This document shows, piece after piece, positions 45,064-53,816 of a stretch of 64,000 nucleotides of DNA. The stretch lies in assembly GCF_000013645.1 (NCBI RefSeq), contig NC_007952.1:930001-994000 (forward strand), read 5' to 3'. How positions within the stretch are numbered: position 1 is the first letter of the stretch; every line of letters begins with the position of its first letter. A model generated the notes under the pieces. The model searched no databases. It was not told the origin of the DNA and was given only the letters and a program-made list of their open reading frames with translations. This DNA is from Paraburkholderia xenovorans LB400. GTDB lineage: Bacteria; Pseudomonadota; Gammaproteobacteria; Burkholderiales; Burkholderiaceae. The translations under genes were made by a program, and so were the position numbers.

Positions 45064-45972
45064 ATGTCCAGAAACGTCGGTGTCATCGGTCTTGGCGCAA
45101 TGGGCCTCGGCGTCGCGCGCTCGCTGTTGCGCGCGGGTCTGCGGGTTCATGCGTGCGATCTGCGCAGCGAGGTCCTGAATGCGTTCGTCGCGGAAGGCGG
45201 CGTGGGTTGCGCCACGCCCGCCGAACTCGGCGCGCAATGCGAGGTGATCGTCACGCTGGTCGTGAATGCCGCGCAAACCGAGGCCGTGCTGTTCGGCGAG
45301 CAGGGCGCAATCGCCGCGATGAAAAAGGGCGGCGTGGTGATTGCGAGCGCGACCGTGGCGCCGGACTTCGCGATCGAACTCGGCAAGCGGATCGAGGCCG
45401 CCGGTTTGCAGATGCTCGACGCACCGGTCTCGGGCGGCGCGGCGCGTGCGGCATCCGGCGAAATGACCATGATGACGTCCGGGCCGGCGGCGGCCTATGC
45501 CGCCTGCGAAGACGTGCTGGCCGCGATGGCCGGCAAGGTGTATCGACTCGGCGCCGAACACGGTGCGGGCTCGAAGGTGAAGATCATCAATCAGTTGCTG
45601 GCCGGCGTGCATATCGCGGTGGCCGCCGAGGCTATGGCGCTCGGCTTGCGCGAGGGCGTCGATCCGGCTGCGCTGTACGAGGTCATCACGCACAGCGCGG
45701 GCAATTCGTGGATGTTCGAAAACCGCGTGCCGCACATTCTGAAGGGCGACTACACGCCGCTCTCGGCCGTCGATATTTTCGTCAAGGATCTCGGCCTCGT
45801 GCTCGATACCGCGCGTGGTTCGAAATTCCCGTTGCCGTTGTCCGCCGCGGCGCATCAGATGTTCATGATGGCGTCCACGGCCGGTCACGGCGGTGAAGAC
45901 GATTCGGCGGTGATCAAGATTTTCCCCGGCATCGACGTGCCGACGGCGAAGCAACCAGGAGTCGCGCCATGA
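45064..45972 (+). CDS. ltnD: L-threonate 2-dehydrogenase
   Basis: A 302-residue beta-hydroxyacid dehydrogenase. VIGLGAMGLGVARSL is the NAD fold. VSGGAARAASGEMTMM and the lysine of SKVKIINQLLAGVH form the substrate and catalytic sites. With otnK, otnC and otnI it oxidises L-threonate to 2-oxo-tetronate. GAGGT precedes the start and the stop overlaps otnK (ATGA). Confidence 0.93.
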   Translation: MSRNVGVIGLGAMGLGVARSLLRAGLRVHACDLRSEVLNAFVAEGGVGCATPAELGAQCEVIVTLVVNAAQTEAVLFGEQGAIAAMKKGGVVIASATVAPDFAIELGKRIEAAGLQMLDAPVSGGAARAASGEMTMMTSGPAAAYAACEDVLAAMAGKVYRLGAEHGAGSKVKIINQLLAGVHIAVAAEAMALGLREGVDPAALYEVITHSAGNSWMFENRVPHILKGDYTPLSAVDIFVKDLGLVLDTARGSKFPLPLSAAAHQMFMMASTAGHGGEDDSAVIKIFPGIDVPTAKQPGVAP

Positions 45973-47279
45973 CGGCCAATACGAAACGCGCGCTGCTCGG
46001 CTGCATCGCCGACGACTTCACCGGCGCCACCGATCTCGCCAACATGCTGGTGCGCGGCGGCATGCGCACGGTGCAGAGCATCGGCGTGCCCGCATCGGAC
46101 GAAACGATCGAGGCCGATGCTCTCGTGGTCGCGCTGAAATCGCGCGCCATTGCCGCCGCCGACGCGGTCGCGCAATCGCTCGCCGCGCTCGACTGGTTGC
46201 GCGCGCAAGGATGCCGCCAGTTCTTCTTCAAGTACTGTTCGACCTTCGATTCGACCGACGCGGGCAATATCGGCCCGGTGACGGATGCGCTGCTCGACGC
46301 GTTATCCGCCGGCGGCAACGCCGGCGCGTTCACGATTGCCTGCCCGGCGTTTCCCGAGAACGGGCGCACGATCTTTCGCGGCCATCTGTTTGTCGGCGAC
46401 GCATTGCTCAACGCGTCCGGCATGGAGAACCATCCGCTTACGCCGATGCGCGACGCGAACCTCGTGAGCGTGCTGCAACGGCAGACCCGGTCGAAAGTCG
46501 GTCTCGTACGTTACGACGCCGTTGCGCGAGGTGTGTCGGCGGTGCGCGAGTCGTTCGATACGTTGCGCCGCGAAGGCGTGCGCATGGCGATTGCCGATGC
46601 GGTGTCCGACGCCGACCTCTACATACTCGGCGAAGCCTGCGCCGATCTCACGCTGATTACAGGCGGTTCCGGCATTGCGTTGGGTTTGCCGGCCAACTTT
46701 CGGCGGGTGGGTTTGCTGGCGGAACAGGCGGATGCCGCGCAACTGCCGCGTATCGGCGGATTGTCGGCGGTGCTGGCCGGCAGCGCGTCGAAGGCGACCA
46801 ACGCGCAGGTGGCCGAATGGCGTGCCACACGACCTGCGTTTCGCGTCGACCCGCTCGCCGCGGCGCGTGGCGAGAAAGTCGTCGAGCAGGCGTTGGCTTT
46901 CGCGCAACCGTACCTCGACAAAGGCGAACCCATGCTGATCTACGCCACCGCCACGCCCGACGAAGTCAAGGCGGTGCAACGCGAACTCGGCGTGAACGAA
47001 GCAGGGCATCTGGTCGAAGCCACGTTGGCTTCGATTGCGCGCGGCCTGCGCGAGCGCGGCGTGCGCAAGTTCGTGGTGGCGGGCGGCGAAACCTCGGGCG
47101 CGGTGGTGCAGGCGCTCGACGTCCACACGCTGCGAATCGGCGCGCAGATCGATCCCGGCGTGCCGGCCACCGCCACGACCGGCGCCGAGCCGCTCGCGCT
47201 CGCGCTGAAATCCGGCAACTTCGGCACGACGGACTTCTTCGAAAAGGCGCTGCGCCATCTGGACGGAGACATGCAATGA
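45969..47279 (+). CDS. otnK: 3-oxo-tetronate kinase
   Basis: A 436-residue four-carbon acid sugar kinase (formerly DUF1537). LLGCIADDFTGATDLANMLV at the N-terminus and the C-terminal FVVAGGETSGAVVQALDV are the two halves of the ATP-dependent kinase. YCSTFDSTDAGNIGPVTDAL is the conserved core. It phosphorylates 3-oxo-tetronate at C4. Overlaps ltnD by 4 bases and otnC by 4. Confidence 0.94.
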   Translation: MTANTKRALLGCIADDFTGATDLANMLVRGGMRTVQSIGVPASDETIEADALVVALKSRAIAAADAVAQSLAALDWLRAQGCRQFFFKYCSTFDSTDAGNIGPVTDALLDALSAGGNAGAFTIACPAFPENGRTIFRGHLFVGDALLNASGMENHPLTPMRDANLVSVLQRQTRSKVGLVRYDAVARGVSAVRESFDTLRREGVRMAIADAVSDADLYILGEACADLTLITGGSGIALGLPANFRRVGLLAEQADAAQLPRIGGLSAVLAGSASKATNAQVAEWRATRPAFRVDPLAAARGEKVVEQALAFAQPYLDKGEPMLIYATATPDEVKAVQRELGVNEAGHLVEATLASIARGLRERGVRKFVVAGGETSGAVVQALDVHTLRIGAQIDPGVPATATTGAEPLALALKSGNFGTTDFFEKALRHLDGDMQ

Positions 47280-47938
47280 CCAGCGCGCCCGCACTCCATA
47301 CGACGAACGAAGCACGCGTGCGCGAAGAAATCTGCGTGACCGGCGCGAGCCTTTATCAACGCGGCTATACGGTGGGCACCGCGGGCAACATCAGTGCGCG
47401 GCTCGACGACGGCTGGCTGATCACGCCGACCGATGCCTGTCTCGGCCGGCTCGATCCCGCCGATATCGCAAAGGTCGATCTCGACGGCAATGCGGTTTCC
47501 GGCGCACGCCCGTCGAAAACGCTGGCGCTGCATCGCGGCATCTATGCGCGCAACGGCGAAGCGCGCGGCATCGTCCATACCCATTCGACGCATCTTGTCG
47601 CGCTGACTCTCGCGGGCGTGTGGCGCGAGACCGACGTTCTGCCGCCCATCACACCGTACTACGTGATGAAAGTGGGTCACGTCCCGCTGATTCGGTACAG
47701 ACGTCCTGGCGATCCTCAGGTTGCCGAACAGATCGCTGCGCTTGCCGATAGCGTTCGCGCGGTGCTGCTGGAGCGTCTCGGCCCGGTGGTGTGGGAGCGC
47801 TCGGTGGCGCAAGCCGCGTATGCGCTCGAAGAACTCGAAGAAACCGCGCGTTTGTGGCTGACGACGAACCCGCGGCCCGCGCCGCTCGATGAAGCCGCAC
47901 TCGAAGAACTGCGCACCGTGTTCGGCGCGCGCTGGTAG
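47276..47938 (+). CDS. otnC: 3-oxo-tetronate 4-phosphate decarboxylase (class II aldolase family)
   Basis: A 220-residue class II aldolase/adducin-family enzyme that decarboxylates the kinase product to dihydroxyacetone phosphate. GTAGNISARLDDG and TPTDACLGRLDPADI bind substrate, HTHSTHLVAL supplies zinc histidines, and VMKVGHVPLIRY is family-typical. Start codon overlaps the otnK stop (ATGA). Confidence 0.93.
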   Translation: MTSAPALHTTNEARVREEICVTGASLYQRGYTVGTAGNISARLDDGWLITPTDACLGRLDPADIAKVDLDGNAVSGARPSKTLALHRGIYARNGEARGIVHTHSTHLVALTLAGVWRETDVLPPITPYYVMKVGHVPLIRYRRPGDPQVAEQIAALADSVRAVLLERLGPVVWERSVAQAAYALEELEETARLWLTTNPRPAPLDEAALEELRTVFGARW

Positions 47939-48005
47939 ACGACACGCAGAATACAAAGCCAGGCCGCGCCCGATGCGCCGCGCCGGCCGTCCATTCAAGG
48001 AGGCA

Positions 48006-48128
48006 ATGCATGAGTTCGTATCAGACCGCATCTGTCCGAAGGACCTCACGCACAGCACGCGGGCCGGCCTGCACGTGACCCTCTCGATCGCCGCGTGGCT
48101 CACGACGCCCAGACTGGTCAACCGATAA
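48006..48128 (+). pseudogene. RBS-led stub between otnC and otnI, possibly a lost transporter gene
   Basis: AAGGAGG at about 47997 is followed by ATG at 48006 and ATG at 48010. From 48010 the reading is MSSYQTASVRRT and stops after 22 codons; from 48006 it gives 40 codons with a short hydrophobic end (VTLSIAAWLTTPRLVNR). The 48010 opening resembles the N-terminus of MFS organic-acid transporters, which accompany this kind of cluster in related bacteria. I infer an internal deletion. Alternatively it is a real 40-residue gene. Confidence 0.35.
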
Positions 48129-48196
48129 ACCGATACTCGCGTGCGGCATGAGTACTGCCGCGCGCGGGATCAAACCGTTTTCAAGGAGTCGCTGCC

Positions 48197-48985
48197 ATGC
48201 CTCGCTTCGCCGCCAACCTCACGATGATGTACAACGAGCACGCTTTCCTCGACCGTTTCGCCGCCGCGGCGCAAGACGGCTTCAAAGCGGTCGAGTTTCT
48301 GTTTCCCTACGACTTCCGCGCCGGCGAGATCAAGGCGCGGCTCGACGCAAGTGGTCTGACGCAAGCGCTCTTCAATGCGCCGCCCGGCGACTGGGCCGGC
48401 GGCGAGCGCGGCATTGCCTCGCTGCCGGGCCGCGAAGACGAATTCCGTCGCGGCATCGACACGGCGCTCGATTACGCGCGCGTGATCGGCAATCGCAAGC
48501 TGCATGTGATGGCCGGCCTGATCGGCGCGGATCAGCCGCGCGCGAAGCATCGCGAGGTGTACCTGAGCAATCTCGCGCATGCCGCCAGGGCCGCGCAAGC
48601 CGAAGGCATCACGGTCGTGATCGAGCCGATCAATACGCGCGACATGCCGGGCTTTTTCCTGACCCGTCAGGACGAAGCGCAAGCGGTCTGCGCGGAAGTC
48701 GGCGCGCCGAATCTGAAGGTGCAGTTCGACTGCTATCACTGCCAGATCGTGGAAGGCGATCTCGCGGTCAAACTCAAACGCGATATGGCGGGCATCGGCC
48801 ACATTCAGATCGCGGGCGTGCCGGAGCGCCATGAACCCGACACGGGCGAGCTGAACTACCCGTATCTGCTCGAACTGATCGATTCGCTCGGCTATGACGG
48901 CTACATCGGCTGCGAATACCGGCCGCGCGCGGGCACCTCGGCCGGTCTCGGCTGGCTCGAACCGTATCTGAACGCGAACCGCTAA
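48197..48985 (+). CDS. otnI: 2-oxo-tetronate isomerase
   Basis: A 262-residue TIM-barrel enzyme of the hydroxypyruvate isomerase family. MPRFAANLTMMYNEHAFLDRF opens it; VIEPINTRDMPGFFL and QFDCYHCQIVEGD hold metal-binding Glu, Asp and His; GYIGCEYRP carries the final Glu. It interconverts 2-oxo- and 3-oxo-tetronate, joining the LtnD or DenD product to the OtnK step. GGAG precedes the ATG. Confidence 0.93.
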   Translation: MPRFAANLTMMYNEHAFLDRFAAAAQDGFKAVEFLFPYDFRAGEIKARLDASGLTQALFNAPPGDWAGGERGIASLPGREDEFRRGIDTALDYARVIGNRKLHVMAGLIGADQPRAKHREVYLSNLAHAARAAQAEGITVVIEPINTRDMPGFFLTRQDEAQAVCAEVGAPNLKVQFDCYHCQIVEGDLAVKLKRDMAGIGHIQIAGVPERHEPDTGELNYPYLLELIDSLGYDGYIGCEYRPRAGTSAGLGWLEPYLNANR

Positions 48986-49002
48986 CAAGGACGACATACA
49001 TC

Positions 49003-49983
49003 ATGAAAGTACTGATTACCGGCGGCGCCGGTTTTCTCGGCCAGCGTCTCGCGCGCGAACTGCTCGCGCGCGGTTCCCTGAAGGACACGCAAGGCACGCC
49101 GCAAGCCATTACCGAACTGGTGCTGCTCGACGTGGTGAAGGCCAACGATTTCGGCGACAGCCGCGTGCGCGCGGAAGTCGGCGATATCGCCGAGCGCGGC
49201 GTGCTCGAGCGCGTGATCGACGACAGGACCTCGGCGATCTTCCATCTGGCCGCGATCGTGAGCGGGCAGGCCGAAGCGGATTTCGATCTCGGCATGCGCA
49301 TCAATCTGGATGCGTCGCGACTGCTGCTGGAAACGTGCCGGCAGCGTGGCCATCGCCCACGCGTGCTGTTCACGAGCTCCGTGGCGGTGTATGGCGGCGC
49401 GCTGCCCGACGTCGTGCAGGACGATACCGCGCTGAATCCGCAGTCATCGTATGGCGCGCAGAAGGCGATCGCGGAGTTGTTGCTCAACGATTACGCGCGG
49501 CGTGGTTTCGTCGACGGCCGGGTGCTGCGGCTGCCTACCATCAGCGTGCGGCCGGGCAAGCCGAATGCGGCGGCCTCGTCGTTCGCGAGCGGCATCATTC
49601 GCGAGCCGTTGAACGGCGAAGCGGCGGTGTGCCCGGTCGCGGGCTCGACGCGCCTGTGGCTGCTGTCGCCGCGCAAGGCGATCGAGAGCCTGATCGCGGG
49701 ACTCGAACTCGATTCCGCTGCGCTCGGCAACCAGCGTGTGCTGAATCTGCCGGGCATTTCGGTGAGCGTCGACGAGATGGTCGCCGCGCTGCGCGAAGTG
49801 GCGGGCGAGGCGGCCGTCGGGCGGATCGTGTGGGAACCGGATGCGCGAGTCGAAAAAATCGTGGGCAGCTGGCCGGGACGGTGGGATACGTCGCGCGCGG
49901 AAGCGCTGGGGCTGAGCGGCGAGCGCAGCTTTGCCGACGTGATCCGCAGTTACGTTGCGGACGAGCAGATCCAGATCCGCTAG
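49003..49983 (+). CDS. denD: D-erythronate dehydrogenase
   Basis: A 326-residue extended SDR. MKVLITGGAGFLGQRLAREL is the NAD motif. FTSSVAVYGGALPD and YGAQKAIAELLL carry Ser and Tyr-x-x-x-Lys, and RLPTISVRPGKPNAAASSF is typical of DenD and related SDRs. It oxidises D-erythronate, giving the same 2-oxo-tetronate pool as LtnD. It starts 17 bases after otnI, so both dehydrogenases sit in one operon. Confidence 0.93.
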   Translation: MKVLITGGAGFLGQRLARELLARGSLKDTQGTPQAITELVLLDVVKANDFGDSRVRAEVGDIAERGVLERVIDDRTSAIFHLAAIVSGQAEADFDLGMRINLDASRLLLETCRQRGHRPRVLFTSSVAVYGGALPDVVQDDTALNPQSSYGAQKAIAELLLNDYARRGFVDGRVLRLPTISVRPGKPNAAASSFASGIIREPLNGEAAVCPVAGSTRLWLLSPRKAIESLIAGLELDSAALGNQRVLNLPGISVSVDEMVAALREVAGEAAVGRIVWEPDARVEKIVGSWPGRWDTSRAEALGLSGERSFADVIRSYVADEQIQIR

Positions 49984-50473
49984 TCGCGGTTTCGCTTGCA
50001 GCGATTTCGCGCAGAGGCCCTCAGCGGTTCTCTTGCGCGCACCGCCCAGACAGTCTTCAGGCCTCGTGCCGGCGCCTTGAACCCATGCGCGCCGGCACGG
50101 GCGCGTCAATCGCCGGATCGTTTGCAAGATCCGTCGCAGTCTGCGCGTAATCCCTGGTGCGGGCGTGGCCGCGCTTGACATGGTTTCGGCCGCGCGCCTA
50201 TTATCAGGCCTGGTTGTTCGATATATGACCGTGTGTTCGTGTAAAGAACAAATGACCTCGATTCCGGGCTCGTCATGCGTCATTCGTCATTCGTCATTCG
50301 TCATTCGCGCGCGGCTGATCTGACGTGAGGGCTGCCCGCAGCCGCTTCCCGTCGCGTTCCAGTCCACTTGCAGAACGCCCGGGCCGGCGCATCCGTGCAT
50401 CCAGCCCGCGCCGCGCCACGCCGCAATTCCGGTTGTGGCGCAGCGCATGCAGCACATCCATTGGAGACATCAC
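49984..50473. other. Intergenic region before pcaF
   Basis: No gene supported in 490 bases. It includes a GTTCGAT-type sequence at about 50214 and a second GTTCG 24 bases on, resembling reported PcaR boxes, and the tandem repeat at 50281. Confidence 0.5.
50281..50307. repeat. 7-bp tandem repeat
   Basis: CATTCGT repeated three times plus a partial CATTCG copy, 167 bases before the pcaF start. Promoter-proximal and could vary in copy number. Confidence 0.85.
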
Positions 50474-51676
50474 ATGACCGAAGCATTCCTCTGCGACGCG
50501 ATTCGCACCCCCATCGGCCGCTATGCGGGAGCGCTGTCGTCGGTGCGTGCCGACGACCTCGGCGCCGTGCCGCTCAAAGCGCTGATGGAGCGCAACAAAG
50601 AGGTCGACTGGAACGCGATCGACGACGTGATCTACGGCTGCGCGAACCAGGCTGGCGAGGACAACCGTAACGTCGCGCGCATGTCGCTGCTGCTGGCCGG
50701 CTTGCCGCAAGGCGTGCCGGGCACGACGGTGAATCGCCTGTGCGGCTCGGGCATGGACGCGGTCGGCATTGCCGCGCGCGCCATCAAATCGGGCGAGGCC
50801 GCGTTGATGGTGGCGGGCGGCGTGGAAAGCATGAGCCGCGCGCCGTTTGTGACGGGTAAGGCGACCAGCGCGTTCTCGCGCCAGGCCGAGATTTACGACA
50901 CGACCATCGGCTGGCGCTTCGTCAATCCGTTGATGAAGAAACTGTACGGTGTCGATTCGATGCCGGAAACCGGCGAAAACGTCGCCACCGACTACAACAT
51001 CAGCCGCGCCGATCAGGACGCTTTCGCGTTGCGCAGCCAGCAGAAGGCGGCGCGCGCGCAACGCGACGGCACGCTCGCGCAGGAGATCGTCGGCGTGACG
51101 ATCGCGCAGAAGAAGGGCGATCCGGTCACCGTGTCGCAAGACGAGCATCCGCGCGAGACGAGTCTGGATGCGCTCGCCAAACTCAAGGGCGTGGTGCGTC
51201 CGGACGGCACGGTCACGGCAGGCAATGCGTCGGGCGTGAACGACGGCGCAGCGGCGCTGCTGCTTGCCAACGAGGAAACCGCCAGGCGCTTCGGCCTCAC
51301 GCCGCGTGCTCGCGTGCTGGGTATCGCGACGGCGGGCGTCGCGCCGCGCGTGATGGGCATCGGCCCGGCGCCCGCCACGCAGAAACTGCTGGCGCGCCTG
51401 AACATGAGCCTCGATCAATTCGATGTGATCGAACTGAACGAGGCGTTTGCTTCGCAAGGTATCGCGGTGCTGCGCGCACTCGGCGTGGCCGACGACGACA
51501 CTCGCGTGAATCCGAACGGCGGCGCGATCGCGCTCGGCCACCCGCTCGGCATGAGCGGCGCGCGTCTGGTGACCACCGCGATGTATCAGTTGCATCGCAC
51601 GCAGGGCCGTTTTGCGCTGTGTACGATGTGTATCGGCGTCGGCCAGGGCATTGCGATCGCGATTGAACGGGTGTGA
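50474..51676 (+). CDS. pcaF: 3-oxoadipyl-CoA thiolase
   Basis: A 400-residue thiolase of the beta-ketoadipate pathway that splits 3-oxoadipyl-CoA into succinyl-CoA and acetyl-CoA. Cys90 (NRLCGSGMDAVG), His356 (LGHPLG) and Cys386 (TMCIGVGQG) are the catalytic residues, in the numbering expected of PcaF. GGAG precedes the ATG. pcaI/pcaJ (the CoA-transferase) are not in this window. A strong terminator follows. Phenylacetate-pathway PaaE/PaaJ is the close alternative. Confidence 0.94.
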   Translation: MTEAFLCDAIRTPIGRYAGALSSVRADDLGAVPLKALMERNKEVDWNAIDDVIYGCANQAGEDNRNVARMSLLLAGLPQGVPGTTVNRLCGSGMDAVGIAARAIKSGEAALMVAGGVESMSRAPFVTGKATSAFSRQAEIYDTTIGWRFVNPLMKKLYGVDSMPETGENVATDYNISRADQDAFALRSQQKAARAQRDGTLAQEIVGVTIAQKKGDPVTVSQDEHPRETSLDALAKLKGVVRPDGTVTAGNASGVNDGAAALLLANEETARRFGLTPRARVLGIATAGVAPRVMGIGPAPATQKLLARLNMSLDQFDVIELNEAFASQGIAVLRALGVADDDTRVNPNGGAIALGHPLGMSGARLVTTAMYQLHRTQGRFALCTMCIGVGQGIAIAIERV

Positions 51677-51723
51677 GGGTTTAGGGGGCTAGCCTGGGCG
51701 CTTCGGGCTTTGGTTCAAGCAGG

Positions 51724-51760
51724 AAAACAGCCTCCTCGCTTACGCGAAGAGGCTGTTTTT
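51724..51760 (+). terminator. Terminator after pcaF
   Basis: AAAACAGCCTC and GAGGCTGTTTTTTT form a strong stem with a T run of seven. Confidence 0.9.
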
Positions 51761-52171
51761 TTATGCCGTGGGTAGATCGGGCGTATATCAAATTTACGTC
51801 TGATCCGATTATGTTCGAATATCACGGAACATTGATTGCGCATTCGCCAGTCTTGCAGTATGTATTTAATGCTGTCTGCATTTGAAACATGCGGATCATT
51901 ATGAACGGCCGCGAATGTCACAGCATTGTCAACGGGCGGCTTCCCGCTGCGACGCAACGCCGCGGCGCCTGACAGCACGGGCTGCATTCATTGGAAAATC
52001 ACAATTCAATCAATCAAAGTTCGCCGCAAGCCATGTAAAATCGTCCGCGTCGTACCTTTTTAAAACTATCTTCCTGACGATATCCTGGGTACTCGCGGCG
52101 TTAAACATCGGCATTCCAGCGTTTCAGATTGCCGTCTCGCCGAATCAAATAATTTTTCAAGGAGCACATAT
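51761..52171. other. Intergenic region, promoter of next gene
   Basis: Around 410 bases without a supported gene; moderately AT-rich, with AAGGAG-type ribosome binding sequence just before 52172. Confidence 0.5.
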
Positions 52172-52756
52172 ATGAAGGCAGCGACAATTGGCGCAGCGTT
52201 GATGGTCGCGGCATTCGCCGCAGCTCAGCCGGCGTGCGCGCAAGATGCAATGGCCAGTGCCGCGCAGGGCGTTGTCAGCTCGGTGGAGCCGGTGCATGTG
52301 AAGGCGCAGATCGTCGGCATCGACCCGGGCACCCGCACGCTCACGCTCAAAGGGCCGGACGGCAACGCGGTGGTCGTGCTGGTGAGCCAGCAGGTTGCCA
52401 GTTTCGACCAGTTGAAAATAGGTGACCAGGTCGACGTGCTCTACAAGAACGCGCTGCTCGTGAAGGCCGAGAAGGTCAGCGCTAAAGACAAGGGTGTTCG
52501 CGCGCGCGTCGATACGCAGGTGTACGCGCCGGCCTCGGGCGGCTTCGAATCGGCGCGCCAGGTCGAGGTGCTTGCCACGGTGCAGAAGATCGATCGCAAA
52601 AAGCGGCTGGTTACGCTGCGCGGCGCGTATCAGACACAAACGCTGCAGGTCGGACCGGACGTCGATCTGAAGGACGTCAAGGTGGGCGATACGATCCATG
52701 CGGTGTTCGTGTCGGCAGCGGCCGTGGAAGTCACGCCGCAAGACGCGGCGAAGTGA
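52172..52756 (+). CDS. Exported hypothetical protein with two OB-like repeats
   Basis: A 194-residue protein with signal peptide MKAATIGAALMVAAFAAAQPACA. Two similar halves follow: VKAQIVGIDPGTRTLTLKGP with VASFDQLKIGDQVDVLY, and VLATVQKIDRKKRLVTLRGA with VDLKDVKVGDTIHAVF. Each half looks like a small beta-barrel. The pattern resembles periplasmic DUF5666-type proteins. Function unknown. A good AAGGAG site lies before the ATG. Confidence 0.8.
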   Translation: MKAATIGAALMVAAFAAAQPACAQDAMASAAQGVVSSVEPVHVKAQIVGIDPGTRTLTLKGPDGNAVVVLVSQQVASFDQLKIGDQVDVLYKNALLVKAEKVSAKDKGVRARVDTQVYAPASGGFESARQVEVLATVQKIDRKKRLVTLRGAYQTQTLQVGPDVDLKDVKVGDTIHAVFVSAAAVEVTPQDAAK

Positions 52757-52879
52757 TCGCCGTCACGCTCGCACTAACGTTCGCATCAACGCTATGCGCG
52801 CGAGCGTGACAATGCCTTCATGCAAGACCGCATGTGGGTCGTTCCGAGTCCGCAAGCCTGTTTTCAGACAGGCGTACCG

Positions 52880-52905
52880 AAACACCCCTCGTAGCAGGGG
52901 TGTTT
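52880..52905. terminator. Terminator between exported protein and DUF2917 genes
   Basis: AAACACCCCT-CGTAGC-AGGGGTGTTT, a perfect 10-bp stem followed by T-rich sequence, between convergent genes. Confidence 0.88.
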
Positions 52906-52954
52906 GTTTATCCGGTACGCACAAGCCTTGTTGATCGCGCGTTAATTTGCGCGG

Positions 52955-53335
52955 CTAACGCGGCGCAGGCGGTCCGAGGCTCAACCATGCGAGCCTTCCC
53001 AGCCAGCGTCTGAACAGGCCGACTTTCGGCGGAAGCGCGTAGCTCAACGACACTCGCGCGGCGCATTCGCCCTCCGTACTGAGCCACACGCGCTCACCGC
53101 GTTGCAACTGGAATGTCTGTCCCGGGTCGAGCCAATGATCATAAGGGGAACTGACACGTGTGAGCCAGAGGCGCTCGTCTTTCACTGCAAGCGTGCTGTC
53201 GGCTTCGACACGCCAGGTCAGTGTTGCGCGCGGCATCACGGAAAAATGCACCACCACCGTTGGTAGACGCTCGTGCTGCTGATGTGCAACCAGACTCGAG
53301 TCGTCGTCCATGCACTGCGGGCTTGCCTGATCCAT
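52955..53335 (-). CDS. DUF2917 domain protein
   Basis: A 126-residue protein. The ATG at 53335 follows GGAGAGC. VEADSTLAVKDERLWLTRV and SPYDHWLDPGQTFQLQRGERVWLS form the DUF2917 domain, a small beta-barrel of cupin-like size found in Burkholderiales. The short C-terminal segment WLGRLAWLSLGPP is mildly hydrophobic. No function is assigned to the family. Confidence 0.82.
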   Translation of the reverse strand: MDQASPQCMDDDSSLVAHQQHERLPTVVVHFSVMPRATLTWRVEADSTLAVKDERLWLTRVSSPYDHWLDPGQTFQLQRGERVWLSTEGECAARVSLSYALPPKVGLFRRWLGRLAWLSLGPPAPR

Positions 53336-53816
53336 CTTGCTCTCCGTCATCAAGCCGGCGGACGGAGGCGCGCACAAAACAAAAGGCCCCTTCCGTTACC
53401 GGCGGGGCCTTGGGGATTGGTTACGCAGATTCAGACTGCTAACGCACGCATACCCCCAATGGCCAGCCGATCATGGCTCGCTTCGGGTGTGTAATCGCAT
53501 TAGCGATGGAGATGTGCGTCAACATGGGATTGAGTGTGCCGTTTTGCCGCGGGTCTTGTCAACAGGAAATCGCAATCCATGCAAACGGCTACGCGATCCG
53601 CGCGCAGTCGGCGCGGCTCAACATGTCCGGATTCGCGCGACGTTAGGGCGAATCTCGGCAGCATGGATGCTTCGCAATGCGTAACGCTTTCATATCAGCC
53701 TCGTTGCTCGCGGCGAGCGTGTGAAGGCACCCCGACCGCGTAGGGGTGTCTTCACAACCACCACGAACAATCGACCATGAACACGCTTTACGCACGCAAA
53801 CCCGGCACGCTCGTTC
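53336..53816. other. Intergenic region between DUF2917 and TetR genes
   Basis: Around 480 bases with no supported gene. Near 53384-53412 there is a hairpin (AAGGCCCC...GGGGCCTT) in the DUF2917 leader. At 53720-53757 TGTGAAGGCACCCC pairs with GGGGTGTCTTCACA (one mismatch), a likely terminator for the TetR gene. Confidence 0.6.

Noticed and set aside
51715..51987. 90-codon minus-strand frame after pcaF
   Set aside because: Covers the pcaF terminator and has no coding character or ribosome binding site.
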